Below are positions 49,097 through 61,722 of a DNA stretch of 64,000 nucleotides, one piece after another (within the stretch, counting starts at the first letter, position 1; each line of letters starts with the position of its first letter). Below the pieces are notes generated by a model, which was not told the origin of the DNA, ran no database searches, and saw only the letters and a program-made list of their open reading frames with translations. The position numbers and the translations under genes are program-made. This DNA comes from Flaveria trinervia. Taxonomy: Eukaryota; Streptophyta; Magnoliopsida; Asterales; Asteraceae. Where the stretch lies: the NCBI GenBank assembly GCA_025506515.1, contig CM046452.1:103088559-103152558 (forward strand). Reading direction: 5' to 3'.

Positions 49097-52000
49097 AGAA
49101 GATTAGGCATCTTTTCAGCAGTACTAAAAAAATTGAAAAAAAAATCACGAAGGGGGTAAATATAGAAGAATTGTACAAAGGGTTAATTGAACTTTGTAAT
49201 TTGTACAAACATGTTATTATGAGATAGCGTTTAGCTTATTTTAAAGTATCAGATACATAAGACCAAATTCTATTTTCATACTTTTGGTTGTTACATATTT
49301 TATATCAAAACATTATTAGTTGGTCTAACTGTCATTTTAGACAAATTAGTTTTAAAATAATTGAAAAAATTAAATAAACAAAGCACTTCTATATTTTTTT
49401 CTAGTAAATAAATAGGATTATGTTGTTATTTTATTCAAAAATGTATGGCGTAAATAATATATGATAATACCTAGAAAATCCATATATAGTAAGTTAAGAA
49501 ACCAATATATAAAACAAATATGGTACTTCCACAAGGTCAAATAGAGGCAACAATTAGTGAACAATTATATTATTAAATGAACCATATTGTTCAGCCGTTT
49601 CACTGATCAATTCTATATTACGATTTAAGTTTGTCAAAATAAGGCTTCTTTTAAATACTTATGTATGTAAAGTTGATATGAAGAAAGTCTTGAAATTATT
49701 AGTTAACAAATAGTATTAATGTCATACTATCGTAACTGACCACAAACACAGAAAAACTTATATTAAGAAGACAAAAAAATACCGAACGGATAGTAGATGT
49801 AAAAACATCGAACTACGCACGTGAAACGTAAAACATTACAAACAATAACTAAGTCGATGTTGGACTCGCACGTTGCGACATGAAAGTTAAATTTAAAAAA
49901 ATAGACGTAACAACGTTAACCCAAACATGTACTTTATGACGTGTAAGACTCAAAATTTTGGACCAACATGTAACAAAATTGAAGATGAATAATTATAAGG
50001 GTTAAATTGTAAAATGTAAAATTATTGGATTTTGAAATAAAATATTTACAAAAGTTAGATTTTTGTATCATATACATTAAAATATGTACATATATGTATC
50101 ATATACATTAAAATATGTTGGTAATTAAAATATATATAATTTTGGTTTCGTTTTATCCTAGAATAGATGGTTCAGAAATCGTTAACTTCCAATATTATAT
50201 TATCAAAAATTTATGACTGATTAAAAACTATGATTTTTATAAAAAAAAGACTAGTGTTAAGGCCCCTACGTTGCCACGGGGGGCATGAAACCATACCAAA
50301 TAGCACCAAAGACACATCACCGTTAGCGACCACCAATCAAAACATAGAACCAATGACACAACACCATTAGGCGAAACATAAACCATATAATACAATAACT
50401 AAGTCGATCTTGAACCAGCGCGTTGCGGCGGGACTGTTAAACAGGAGAAAATAAACGTAAAAATGTTGAACTATAAAATATACGAGGATATTTACCTAGG
50501 TATTTTGAAGTGTTGAAGCTCTATCTTGTGATGATTACTATTTTTCATTACTTCAGTTTAACTCTAAATACATTAATCATCTAATAACTATTATTTTTTG
50601 TAAATATATATTATACATCACTCGACGTTCACAGTATATATTGGTCCGTGTTAGAGTATTGCTTATCTTCAAAAGATGTATTTTATATATTTATATGATT
50701 AACATATTGTGTAACTTCAATTTGGTAACGAATGATTTTGTTTTTGCCAATAAAGCGTCAAAACTGGAACGTGAAGGTATCTTCTTTGATATATATTTAG
50801 ATACTCTCTTAATGTTCCCCTCACCCAAACATTTATTTTATTCTTATAAAAACACTAAAAAAATCCAACTTGCGATCAAATACAATCTTACATTACCAAG
50901 ATGATTTATTATTTAATTGATACTGCTTTTAAATCTCAAGAAAATATTTAAAAATAATATTTGTTCCAAATGCTTCGAAAGTTGATACTTTGCTATTTAA
51001 TAGAAGCGACCGGATCCAGCCATAAAAAATTAAGAATTATTTATAATTTTCTATTTTACATGAAATATAAAAAAAATTATATGTGTATATACATCATAAC
51101 AACATATGTAATATGTTCATGTGAGGACGTGATTTTTTCCAACATGGCTCTATGTGGCTCCGATGAGGGGTGTTGCAACACTGTGTCGACGAGCTTGAGA
51201 GGACGTGAGGGGCGCTGGTGTGAGTGTAATCACGATAAAGTTGACGGTGGGGTGTAGTTGTGATGTGTGGTGTGGTGGCGATGAGAGGACAATCATACGC
51301 CCTCTCACGAACCCACCAAACACATCCTAACATTTATAATGTCTCTTTCACATGAATTTTAATAAATTTAAGGTTTCATCACTCAACAAGTAAAATCCCA
51401 CTCGCCCTTTTATTTTTCTTTTCCTATCACTTATTGTATACAAAATTTCTAATTGTTAACTTTATACAACAACAAAACTAGACAAATAATATTACTTGAA
51501 TCATCATATTTTAATGTTAAAACGATTTACACGTTTGAAAGTTCAAATATAATTTTGTTGTAAAAGATATATTTATCCAACTATCAATTTTATGTTTCTT
51601 TCAAGTCGGCTTTCTTGTAAAATTCAGTTGTGTTATTAATGTAGGGATCCAATGAATTATGAAAGGCATAGAAAAATAACAAAAAACGTTGTCGTATTGA
51701 TAATAATTTTTATTTTTGTATATAAATTGCAGGCCACCAGCACTCCAGCAGCCCCACCCACACGTGTTTTACGTCCTTGTTCGTTTTCTTCGTCGGTTCC
51801 GGTAAATTTACATTCTAACCCTTATACATTTTGATTCTTTCCAACTACCCCTCATTGTTTTTTCTTTTCCGAAATTCACACTTGTTTTAATTAGACCATT
51901 CACAATGAATTCCCTATAAATATGTGAATGTGTTTTCTATATTACTATAAATATTTGTAAATGATGATGAGTGGTTGATGAAGAAAATATACTGTTTATT

Positions 52001-53445
52001 CACCACTTCTATTTTTTTAATATTTTTAAAAGTGGATATGGGTGAAGAATTGAGAAATTGTTATAATAAATGTATGAAAATGTATTATTTAATTGAATAA
52101 AATAAATAAAAATTAATAATTTTTTATGTAATTATATAGATGAGGATGTGAAATTCACCATGAATGCTATTACTTCATTCCATGTGTTTTACTAAACTTG
52201 CATAACCTTCCTAAAAATATTTTTATTATGATGTACACAAATCAAGTCACTCATGAGTTATTTGATATTTGCTGGCTAAAAGCTTATATCAAGTTAAGTT
52301 CAATCTCACACTTTAAACTCATTTGATAAACAAACCTTAGCCTATAAACCAAGTTTGATTTGTTTAGCAAGTTAAAATGAGCAAACTATTTAAATAAAAA
52401 TGAGAGTATTTATACATTTCTAGTACTATATGTAATTGAAGATTAGGTATTATAACATTTAACTATTATTAGAAACCATACTAGGCAAATAATGATAGGT
52501 ATAAATATTAATACAACTATATACATACATAAAGATTATATAATAAACAAGTTAAGTTCAAGCTTGTAAATTGTTGATTCGACTCAAACTTTAAACATAA
52601 TGCTTGAGATGAGATAAGCTTGACCTTTAGTCAAGCTCAAATTCGACTTGTTTCATTCACTAGATCAAATGCATGACCAAGATCAGGCGGAAAATTATTC
52701 ATACATTTGACATCTTTAGGTTAATTCATCTAGAACTTCTAAATTATCGTGGGCCCAACTTTTTTCTAGATTTTTTTATACACGTAGTCATTGACTAGAA
52801 TTTTGGTTAAAGGACTAAAAACGTCCTCTCATACTTTAACTAAAAGAACCAGACCTAAATTTTTAATACATGCAGTCCAATTCTACTTTAATGAACCCGA
52901 TTTAAACTACACCTAAAACAAATCCTAAATCCTAAATTCGCAATTGTTTATAACGATGACATCCGTTAAAAAGATCATTTGGATTTTACTTCGCCTTAAA
53001 GCTCCTAAAATGATTTACCAAACAACAAAGGATATAAGACAAACACATATTTTGAATATACTAAGAGCATTCACAGTAGATTTTTTATATTTATTCATAT
53101 TATTACACTAAAAATTACTATATTATTTTTTTCTTTTTCGATTAAATAATACATTTTATATTCATATTATTATTTTTTTCTCTCTCATCCACTCACAACC
53201 ACTTTAAAATATTAAAAAATTTATAAGGATTGAACAATGATTCTTTAAATATATCAATTCACAATAATATTTTATCTTTTTTCCACTTACAACCACTAAA
53301 AAACATTATATATAATATATCAAACACAGACTTGAATATTTTAAAAAGATAATTACTACTTAATACAACTAAAGCCAACCTCAATTAATACAACTAAAGC
53401 CAACCTCAAGGGCTAATAAGTGTAACAATAATATCCATTTATAAT
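49097..53445. other. repeat-rich intergenic region without genes
   Basis: Near 49846-49880 and 50397-50435 a block ACAATAACTAAGTCGAT.TTGGAC..GC.CGTTGCG is present twice, marking fragments of another dispersed repeat. A GTGTGG-rich GC island at about 51115-51330 resembles a small TIR element but has no defined ends. A 27-bp unit (AATACAACTAAAGCCAACCTCAA) is duplicated at 53360-53409. ORFs here show no recognisable domain. Confidence 0.5.
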
Positions 53446-53679
53446 ATGCTCACCACACACCACCAGTCCACCCCATTCGTTCACTCCCATCTTCTTCTTC
53501 TATCCAACTCGGATACTACTATTTATCACATCCTTTCTAAGATCCCACATAGTCTATTTCCCCAAAAAGATCAACAAATACACATAACTATTCACTCTTT
53601 TCAGCATTCTCTTTCTGCTAAGAATATTCCTCTAAATCAAGATTATCATCTTCAAGGCTTCAACTCCTCAAATCTGTAA
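53446..53679 (+). promoter_or_regulatory. DXR 5' leader with a 77-codon upstream ORF
   Basis: An ATG-started frame of 77 codons ends at TAA 53677-53679, 15 bases before the DXR start. It is His/Ser-rich and Pro-containing and resembles no protein I know. If it lies in the transcript, it could reduce DXR translation. Transcription start is unknown. Confidence 0.35.
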
Positions 53680-53694
53680 AAATTTGAAACAAAA

Positions 53695-56600
53695 ATGATG
53701 TCTTTAAACACTCTTTCTCCAACAGAAATCAGGGTAACATCTTTCCTGGACACCTCCAAATCCAATAACCACCTTCTCAAGCTTCAAGGTGTTGTTTTCA
53801 TCACTCAACATTCCAACTTTTTAACAAATCCCTTGATTATTTGATGTTTTGTTGTTATCTGCTTGTTAATTTGTGCATTTTGGGCGTTTTGGTAGGTGGG
53901 TTTTCTTTAAAGAGAAATGACAGTAAGCTACCGTTAAGAAAGGGGATCCGGTGTACGGCCACGGCGGCGCCACCGCCTCCGGCGTGGCCGGGGACGGCGG
54001 TTGCTCCGCCGGAGACGAAGAACTGGGATGGGCCTAAGCCCATTTCAATCATTGGATCCACTGGGTCCATTGGAACTCAGGTATAGTTGAGCTTTTTGGT
54101 TTCTGTTTGTTGATGATATTATGTTATCTGGTGTTTTTTTATGTGCAGACACTGGATATTGTTGCTGAAAATCCTGATAAATTCAAAGTTGTAGCACTTG
54201 CTGCAGGCTCAAATGTCACACTTCTTGCTGATCAGGTGACTTAAAAGAATTGTGTTACATTAATATTATTATTATTTTAAATGAAAACTAGATTGATTTT
54301 ACACTTATATTATGTCTTAAGTTAACTTTGTAAAATATAACTTTCAAAAGTGTTTTAATCAAGTAACTTAAGTTTTAAAAGTGCTCTAATTAGATAACTC
54401 ATTTTTATATTTTATACAAATTAAAAGTCATAACATATTTTTTAGTATGTTATACTTTTGGATTCAGTTAGAAAATATTTTTTTCTATCTTTTGATGCTG
54501 ATATAGAAAGTTGATGTAAATTTCAAGCATTTTTTTTATTTTTTTCATAATTAACATGTTTTTTTATTTTTTAATATAATTTTATATATTGTAAATTTTA
54601 ACTCCAATGTTTTTTTCATCATTACTTTCTTATCATAATAAAATTTGGTAATGACTCAATTTGATCGTTTGAAGATCCAATTTAAGAAAAATATGCATGA
54701 GTGACTAACATTTTTGAAACTTGGTTACCATTCTGTGATATTTTTTCTATGTCTCTTATGGATTTTGGGTTAAGCTGGATGATATTCATCTGTTTATGGA
54801 TGAAGCGGTGTTTTGCATTGCGCTTTGAAAGTGATTATCTGATTCTTGCATTTACAGGTTTTTGATAATACCGTTAATTTAGGGGTCAAATAATTAGTTT
54901 AGGAGTATATGAATCTAAAATTTGTCTGATTATGTGATTATTTAGGGGTCATTTTACATGTAAATCCTTAAATTATAAGTATTTGCCAAACGCCCAAACA
55001 GTTCATTTTTTGTTCATTAGTTATCACAACTTCAAAGTAGTAGAAGCACATCCAGACACTGCTTATCTAATTCTGATTTTTCTATATCACATGATCACTT
55101 TCAAAACACAATACGAAACACCCTTAAAAATTAAGGTCAAGAAGTGTTAACATTTTTTCCCCTTTTGTAGATCAAGGCATTTAAACCACAGTTAGTTTCG
55201 ATCAAGAACGAGTCGTTAGTTGTTGAACTCAAAGAAGCTCTGGCTGGTGCCGATTACATGCCTGAAATCATTCCTGGTGATGAAGGTGTTGTCGAGGTCA
55301 GTCACTAGATTCTAAATACTTTCAAGCATTATGTTGATTAAAATCACTTAGATTACTCACAGGAGACTTTTTGTAAATTAAATTAGGTTGCCCGCCACCC
55401 AGATTGTGTTACTGTTGTCACAGGATAGTTGGTTGTGCTGGTTAAAGGTATACCTTTATATTCTTTCATTTGTGTTTGATTATCAAATTGTACATTCATT
55501 CTCATCACTAGACACAAAATAACTTGGTATCTGATCTTTAAAAAAGATGGTTAATTTCCTTTATGTTTCGTTTATTAGCCTACAGTTGCTGCTATTGAAG
55601 CAGGGAAAAACATTGCACTAGCAAATAAAGAAACATTAATTGCTGGTGGTCCTTTTGTTCTTCCTCTTGCACACAAGCATAATGTTAAGATTCTTCCCGC
55701 GGATTCTGAACATTCTGCTATATTTCAGGTATAAAAGCGTTAAGAAATTTAGCATATAAAGCTTGTTCTTTTTGTAACATGATTTTATACAAATGTTCTG
55801 TTTTAGTGTATACAAGGCTTCCCTGAAGGTGCTCTAAGGCGTATAATCTTAACTGCCTCTGGAGGTGCTTTCAGGTATAGTAACTTTTGTGTTTTAACCC
55901 CTAATGAAATTTGATTACATGCTTAATCCTCATGTTAATCATGGTTTTTGTTTGTTTTGGTGTTAGGGACTGGCCTGTTGAAAAACTAAAAGACGTTAAA
56001 GTAGCCGACGCCTTAAAGCATCCAAACTGGAGCATGGGGAAAAAGATCACCGTGGATTCGGCTACACTTTTCAACAAGGTAATCTTGCTTTCTAGCAACC
56101 ATCTGAGCCCGTCGATTAAAACTGTTACATACTTATATAGCAGTAATATGAATCATGTTCATTCTGTAGGGCCTAGAAGTTATTGAGGCCCATTATCTTT
56201 ACGGGTCAGATTACGACCATATTGATATTGTTATTCACCCTCAATCTATCATACATTCCATGGTTGAGACACAGGTAAACTAATACATCTTTGTCAACTA
56301 GTTAACACATTTGGTAAACCATGTTGATCTGTTTTCTTTGGGCTGTTAATTTTCAGGATTCATCTGTTCTAGCCCAATTAGGATGGCCCGATATGCGTTT
56401 GCCAATTTTATATACGCTATCGTGGCCCGATAGAATACCATGCTCCGAGATCACATGGCCCCGTCTTGATCTCTGCAAGTAAGAAACACATTTACAAAGA
56501 TGATAGAAAATAAAACATGGTGTCTATATATTTTTAACTTTTTATTGTGAACTGTTATTCAGGTTGGGATCATTGACATTTAAAGCTCCAGACAATGTAA

Positions 56601-56963
56601 AATACCCATCAATGGATTTGGCTTATGCTGCGGGTCGAGCTGGCGGCACAATGACCGGAGTTCTTAGTGCCGCTAACGAGAAAGCGGTTGAATTGTTCAT
56701 TGATGAAAAGTAAGTCATTTAGAACATCAAGTAGTAAGCTATTTGATTGAACATTAGTGGTAACTAATATTATGGTTTGTTGGTGTTTTAGGATTAGCTA
56801 CTTGGACATATTCAAGGTTGTGGAATTAACTTGTGAGAAACATCGAGACGAACTGGTGGCGGCACCTTCTCTCGAGGAGATCGTACATTATGATTTGTGG
56901 GCGCGTGAGTACGCCGCCAGCCTGAAGCCTTCAACGTCGGGTGCGACTCCGGCACTCGTTTGA
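53695..56963 (+). CDS. 1-deoxy-D-xylulose 5-phosphate reductoisomerase, two single-base deletions in exon 5
   Basis: DXR makes 2-C-methyl-D-erythritol 4-phosphate from DXP with NADPH, the committed step of the plastid MEP pathway to isoprenoids. Twelve exons: 53695-53788, 53896-54080, 54149-54235, 55171-55296, 55387-55447, 55579-55728, 55807-55874, 55967-56078, 56170-56274, 56357-56478, 56563-56709, 56792-56963. A Ser/Thr-rich transit peptide leads to [16 protein letters not shown]. Motifs: GSTGSIGTQ (NADPH), [10 protein letters not shown] (metal-binding Asp/Glu), [57 protein letters not shown]. Exon 5 is 61 nt, two short of the 63 needed for [21 protein letters not shown]: one G is missing at 55423-55424 and one T at 55442-55443. 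As written, TAG at 55426-55428 ends translation before the catalytic residues. With both bases the gene would encode 476 aa, the usual length. Confidence 0.95.
54320..54748 (+). mobile_element. MITE copy in DXR intron 3
   Basis: About 430 bases of intron 3 match 58069-58516 at roughly nine positions in ten through the middle, including CATTTTTATATTTTATACAA, AGTCATAACATATTTTTTAG and ATTTTTTTCTATCTTTTGATG. The right end (ATGAGTGACTAACATTTTTGAAACTTGGTTACCATTCTGTGAT) is the inverse of the left end in the better preserved copy. Confidence 0.75.
54807..55122. mobile_element. TIR element in DXR intron 3
   Basis: GGTGTTTTGCATTGCGCTTTGAAAGTGATTATCTGAT at the left pairs with the right end, whose reverse complement reads GGTGTTTCGTATTGTGTTTTGAAAGTGATCATGTGAT. 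It is non-coding and lies directly after the other MITE, so intron 3 (935 bp) is largely transposon sequence. Confidence 0.7.
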
Positions 56964-58068
56964 AGATGAAGAAGAAGACACTGGATGAAGGTGTCTGGGG
57001 GCTAGTTTAAATTGAAATTGAAATTCTGTTTTTGTTTTTAATAAATGCATTTTCCGATGTTTTGAAGTGTAGTTCAAACTGAAATAGGAAATGAAATTCA
57101 GAAAATGATTTTTTTTACCTTAAAATAATTTTCCGAACTACTTTCAATAACATGGATAAATAAATAGAATAAATCATTATCTTTTTATCGTTTTTATTAC
57201 CCTGTGCCTATAAAATAATATATCACTTTGCTATTTACCTTAATGGGCCGACACCATGGAACCCAATTATTAGCCCACTAAGCTTGTAAAGATGCTATAT
57301 CCGACTTCCAAGGCCTATCAACAAATTCTTAAAAGGTGTTTCGAAATTATTTAATACATGGTTATAGTTGGAACAAATATCGTCACACGGGTGGTTCGGT
57401 AGATGTTTCACAGGTATGTTGTGAATATCCTTCGGTTCAGATCCATCCCGTTGTGTCGCAGGCTCGTTGTGCATCTCAACAATCATAAAAACCTCATTAG
57501 ACGGTCCAAAAGCTTTAAGCCCCGTGGATACTCTGATGCTCAAATCTAGTTGAGGCCACAATGAGAGTATATTACATAGTATATGCATATGTGAATAGTG
57601 AGTGAAATGGCAATAATATCTTACCTCTTTTTACCTCTTAAAGCCATATATACACTGAACACACGTCTTCCTGGAGGCTACAAGTGAGTAGTAATAATGG
57701 GGGTGAAGCTCCCACTAACATAGTTATCTCTTGATTAAAGGGAGGAGTTAGTGAGGTAGTGAGTTGACCAACGAATGATAAGTTTGATGGTGCGGGTTTG
57801 ACTTATCGGGTCGGGTATAGAAGTGGGGGTATACCACTATACCCTATAGTTATAACAATTATTATTGATAGAATGGCACACTTTCTTAATAACATAATCA
57901 ATAACTTTGCTAGTAACCGTTAGGGTTGGTGGTCCAGTGATAGAGACCATATGAGGTTTAGTTTAAAAGTAGTAACTGAATAGAATTGTTTGAAAAAAAT
58001 AACTTTGTTGAAACTTTGGCAAGATTCAAACCTTTTAAGTGTCTTTAACGTTTTAGATCAAATAACTA
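56964..58068. other. DXR 3' region and unassigned sequence
   Basis: The first 100-200 bases are a probable DXR 3' UTR. From about 57295 to 57588 the minus strand is open for 97 codons (STGLKAFGPSNEVFMIVEMH, then HNEPATQRDGSEPKDIHNIP); its base use looks more gene-like than the surroundings, but I do not recognise the protein. It could be a transposon or captured-gene fragment. Confidence 0.4.
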
Positions 58069-58516
58069 TAGGGTAACTTTGTAAAACAGTAACCAACTTT
58101 TAAAAGTGTTCCAATTAAATAACTCAAGTTTTAAAAATGTTCAATTAGATCACTCATTTTTATATTTTATACAAATTAAAAGTCATAACATATTTTTTAG
58201 CATGTTATACTTTTGAATTCAGTTAGAAAATATTTTTTTCTATCTTTTGATGCTGATATAGAACGTTGACGTAAATTTTAGGCACTTTTTATTTTTTATT
58301 TTTTTCATAATTAACATGTTTTTTTATTTTTTAATATAATTTTATATATTGAAAATTCTAACTCCAATGTCTTTTCCATAATTATTTTTTTGTCATAATA
58401 AAATTTAGTAATGACTCGATTTGATCGTTTGGAGGTCCAATTTGAGAAAAATATGCATGAGTGACTAAATTAGAACACTTTTGAAACCTGGTTATTATTC
58501 TATGACATTTTCCCTA
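58069..58516 (+). mobile_element. MITE (448 bp), better copy of the DXR-intron element
   Basis: TAGGGTAACTTTGTAAAACAGTAACC at the left is partly mirrored by the right end, whose reverse complement reads TAGGGAAAATGTCATAGAATAATAACC; both then continue with TTT.AAAAGTGTTC.AAT. The interior matches the DXR intron 3 copy in direct orientation, 3.7 kb away. No ORF and no clear target duplication. Confidence 0.75.
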
Positions 58517-61500
58517 AATAAAAAAGATGGTGTCTGAAATATTTCACAAACAACGAAAAAGGAGATTATAAACTGATTTCACCCCAAATATATAGTGCTT
58601 TTTAATATATGTTAAAGAACTAAAGAAAATAAAATAATCGTGTGCATGAAGCTAGAGGTATAAACAAGCCATGCCGAGCATTGATTCAACTAGCCACGAG
58701 CCATGCCACAAATTAATTCGTTTAAGAATGATCTCTGCTTATTCAATATAGAAAACATTCCTCAAGCTTCATCTCGGCTCATTTATTTTTAGTTAAATAT
58801 TTAACTAAATATTTTTATATAACTACTTTTACATATTATAATTATAATTTTATAGACGAAAATAAATATTATTTAGTTATCTACACATACTAATATTGAT
58901 CATGTAATACTACTTATGAGAACTATTATTATTATTTAGACAACTTACATACTTGTTTGAACTCATGAGCATATACAACTTCGATATATAAAACTCTGAC
59001 TTGAGATTGTTTAAGTTCTTCAATCTTGATGTAAGGTTACAACCAACAAATCTAAAATAGCTTGTGTCGGTCGGTGACCCATTTGTGGAGCTATTGATAT
59101 GAATTGCATCCATTGAAACTGGTCTGCCAGTAATTCTAAAAATGAAGTGAAAAGGGCCCATACATTGTATTAAATGGCCAACCCATCCACTAATGATACA
59201 TTGATACCCACTTAGGTGTCAAGTTGTAGATTCAACAGCAATGTATACTTTCACTAAGTTGGTATTAGGATTAAATTATTAGGATTGCTGTATAGATATG
59301 TTAGTGGTCTTAACTTTTAAGTATTATATGTAACATATAAATTATTATTTTTATGTAAGGTTTATCAAAGTGTTCAAAACTTTAAGTAGAGGTTTATTTT
59401 ATGTAGAGGTTGTGGTTCATGCTTATGAGTTATGTGGCATGAATATGTCTAAGATTTAAAATTGTTGATAATTATTTTAATGTCAAATCCTTTTACGATT
59501 TTTCTCTAAGGATGATGATTTGTGTTAAGATTCTCAATCATGAATTGTTGATGATGAAGATTGTTGGCTGAAAAGTAAGTTAGCTTTCAAGGTAAAAAAA
59601 TCTTAGTTGATTGATTTTCGTTAACCTTATTCACATGATTACCAATCTACATTCGGTTGGACTTCTTGTTAATTAAGTTTACCAAATATATCATTGCACG
59701 ACAATTTATTGCCAACATATCATGATAAACTTGATCCACGTAATTTAAACATGTGTTAGAGCATAAACTTTACTTGTATTTGTTTTGTTCCACCTTACAT
59801 AAATCATGTCAATTTGGTTTCTTCATAGTAAAAATGGTTTTAAGTTTCGTCACTACTTAACACTTTAATTATTTAATTGAATTTCTAATCTTTTTTCTCC
59901 TTTTAGAAGGCCCTAATCTAATTCTTTCATACATCAATTTAAATCTACTTCACATTTCAATTAAAGCTTGAACCAGTCACCTCAAATACAAAAGATATAG
60001 ACCTTTGCCACTAGGTTATGCTAGTGGTAGTTTATATTTATTTTTTTTGTTTATTAATGGTTATAAGTTATTATTTTCTTTCTTAACCATATGATAAATA
60101 CAGTAGTAATTTAATATCAAGGGTAAGTTTCATATGCCCCTAACAAACTTACCAAACAGATTTGTATAAATTTATTTTGGAAACTATAATATGAAATCTG
60201 ATTGGACAAATATACCCTTGTCTTACCTTAAATGAGATCCAAGTATATCTTTTTTTTTCAAAAGAAAATTGGGATGTAAGTTGACGTATGAACCCTTTTG
60301 ACAACTGAAAATGGCAATTTATCAATTGTTAGACAACAAGTTCCCAACTAAAATATTCCTTTTGATGTATGACGGTGACCGTGTTAAATTATTGGTCATT
60401 GCTCATTCCAAAAACAGAGATAAATAATTATGCTAGTTTTTATTATTTAATAAAAGGCATATATAATGGAGGCCATTCAGTAGAGGATCGTACCAGTGAC
60501 TTTTTATAAATTAGAAATTTAAAACCATACAAAGTAAGCTGATTTTATGATGAGAATTAGTTCCAACGGATAAAAATTCATGAATACAAACCGACAAATC
60601 TATTTTCATTAACAACTTGAGTTATTGTGACATGAGTTACATTTGCCACGACATAATCAGTATCGTGTTGATAACGCAGCACCGGTAAGACACGGTAGCA
60701 AGGCTATGATGACTAAAGAGATTAAATAATACGTACGTTATATATATTTGACAACTTGAAATTAACAAAAAAATAAAGTCAAAGGATATCTATAAATAAA
60801 ATATTTCAAGCCTCAAACCCTTTAAGACTAATCTTCTTTTTAGTCATATCTACTAGTTCATGAATTCATATTGATTTCATACTTGTTTCCCAAGATTAAG
60901 TGTGAGTTTTATCCAATTAGAAAATTCAAGTGAACTATCGAATTGTTTTAGTCTAAAAATGATACACATGAATCTCATATTATTCAGATCCATCTACGAT
61001 TGTTACACAAAGTGCTGATTGGATATGTTAGTTTATTACTATAACAAACTTATTGTTAGGCATTGCATTTTTTAGTTTTAGACTCTTGCAACAATTATTG
61101 TCTCATTCATCTTGAAGTTATTAGTCTTTGTTTCATTATCATCCTACTCTGAAGTGTAAATATTTTCATTTTATGTTGTCTTTATTAAATAAACAATAAC
61201 AAACTAGTAAATGATACTTCTATTAACTTGATAAGATAATCACACGTTACCATTTAAAATTAAAAACAAACAATACTAGTTTTTAAAAATATTAAACACG
61301 AAGACGATCCAAAATGTCACACGTAATTGCAACGATAATCACAAGAAAACCGCACATAACCATCGAAAATTTGTTACACCGTCAACGTGTAATCAATCGA
61401 TCAAACCCACACCCACACTTTCCGTATGTTCAACCGTCACCACACCATTTCTTTTCTCTTTTCTCTTTATTCCCCTTTATCTTTTTCATTTTTTACAATT

Positions 61501-61722
61501 TGCCCCCTTTTACTTTTCCAAAAGCTGTCTCATTATTGATCCATTATTCCACCAACACTAAAGTACCCACACCGCCGGCGTATCAATCTCCGGCGATGAC
61601 GTCACTCGCCGGAAAACAAATTACTCAAAACAACAGAATTCATTTATTTATATGCACAGATGATCACTATTCACTCATGATGTTTAATTTCATAACTTCA
61701 AGCCCTAAGCTATTCAAATGAT
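58517..61722. other. gene-free stretch and 3' side of the DUF1645 gene
   Basis: Near 58649-58800 there are GAGCC/GAGCCATGCC words typical of a common plant repeat. No gene is recognisable. The ORF at 61314-61721 has an unusual Pro/Thr/His-rich, then hydrophobic content, but it lies antisense to the DUF1645 3' UTR and has no homology I recognise. A palindromic TGACGTCA occurs near 61605; its position downstream of the gene makes a promoter role doubtful. Confidence 0.4.

Noticed and set aside
6987..56963. A biosynthetic or functional gene cluster spanning the window
   Set aside because: The genes (ALDH, SWEET, two kinases, carbonic anhydrase, DXR, DUF1645) belong to unrelated processes, and only DXR is in specialised isoprenoid supply.
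61314..61721. A 135-codon gene on the plus strand
   Set aside because: It lies antisense to the DUF1645 3' region, has no recognisable domain and shows skewed low-complexity composition.
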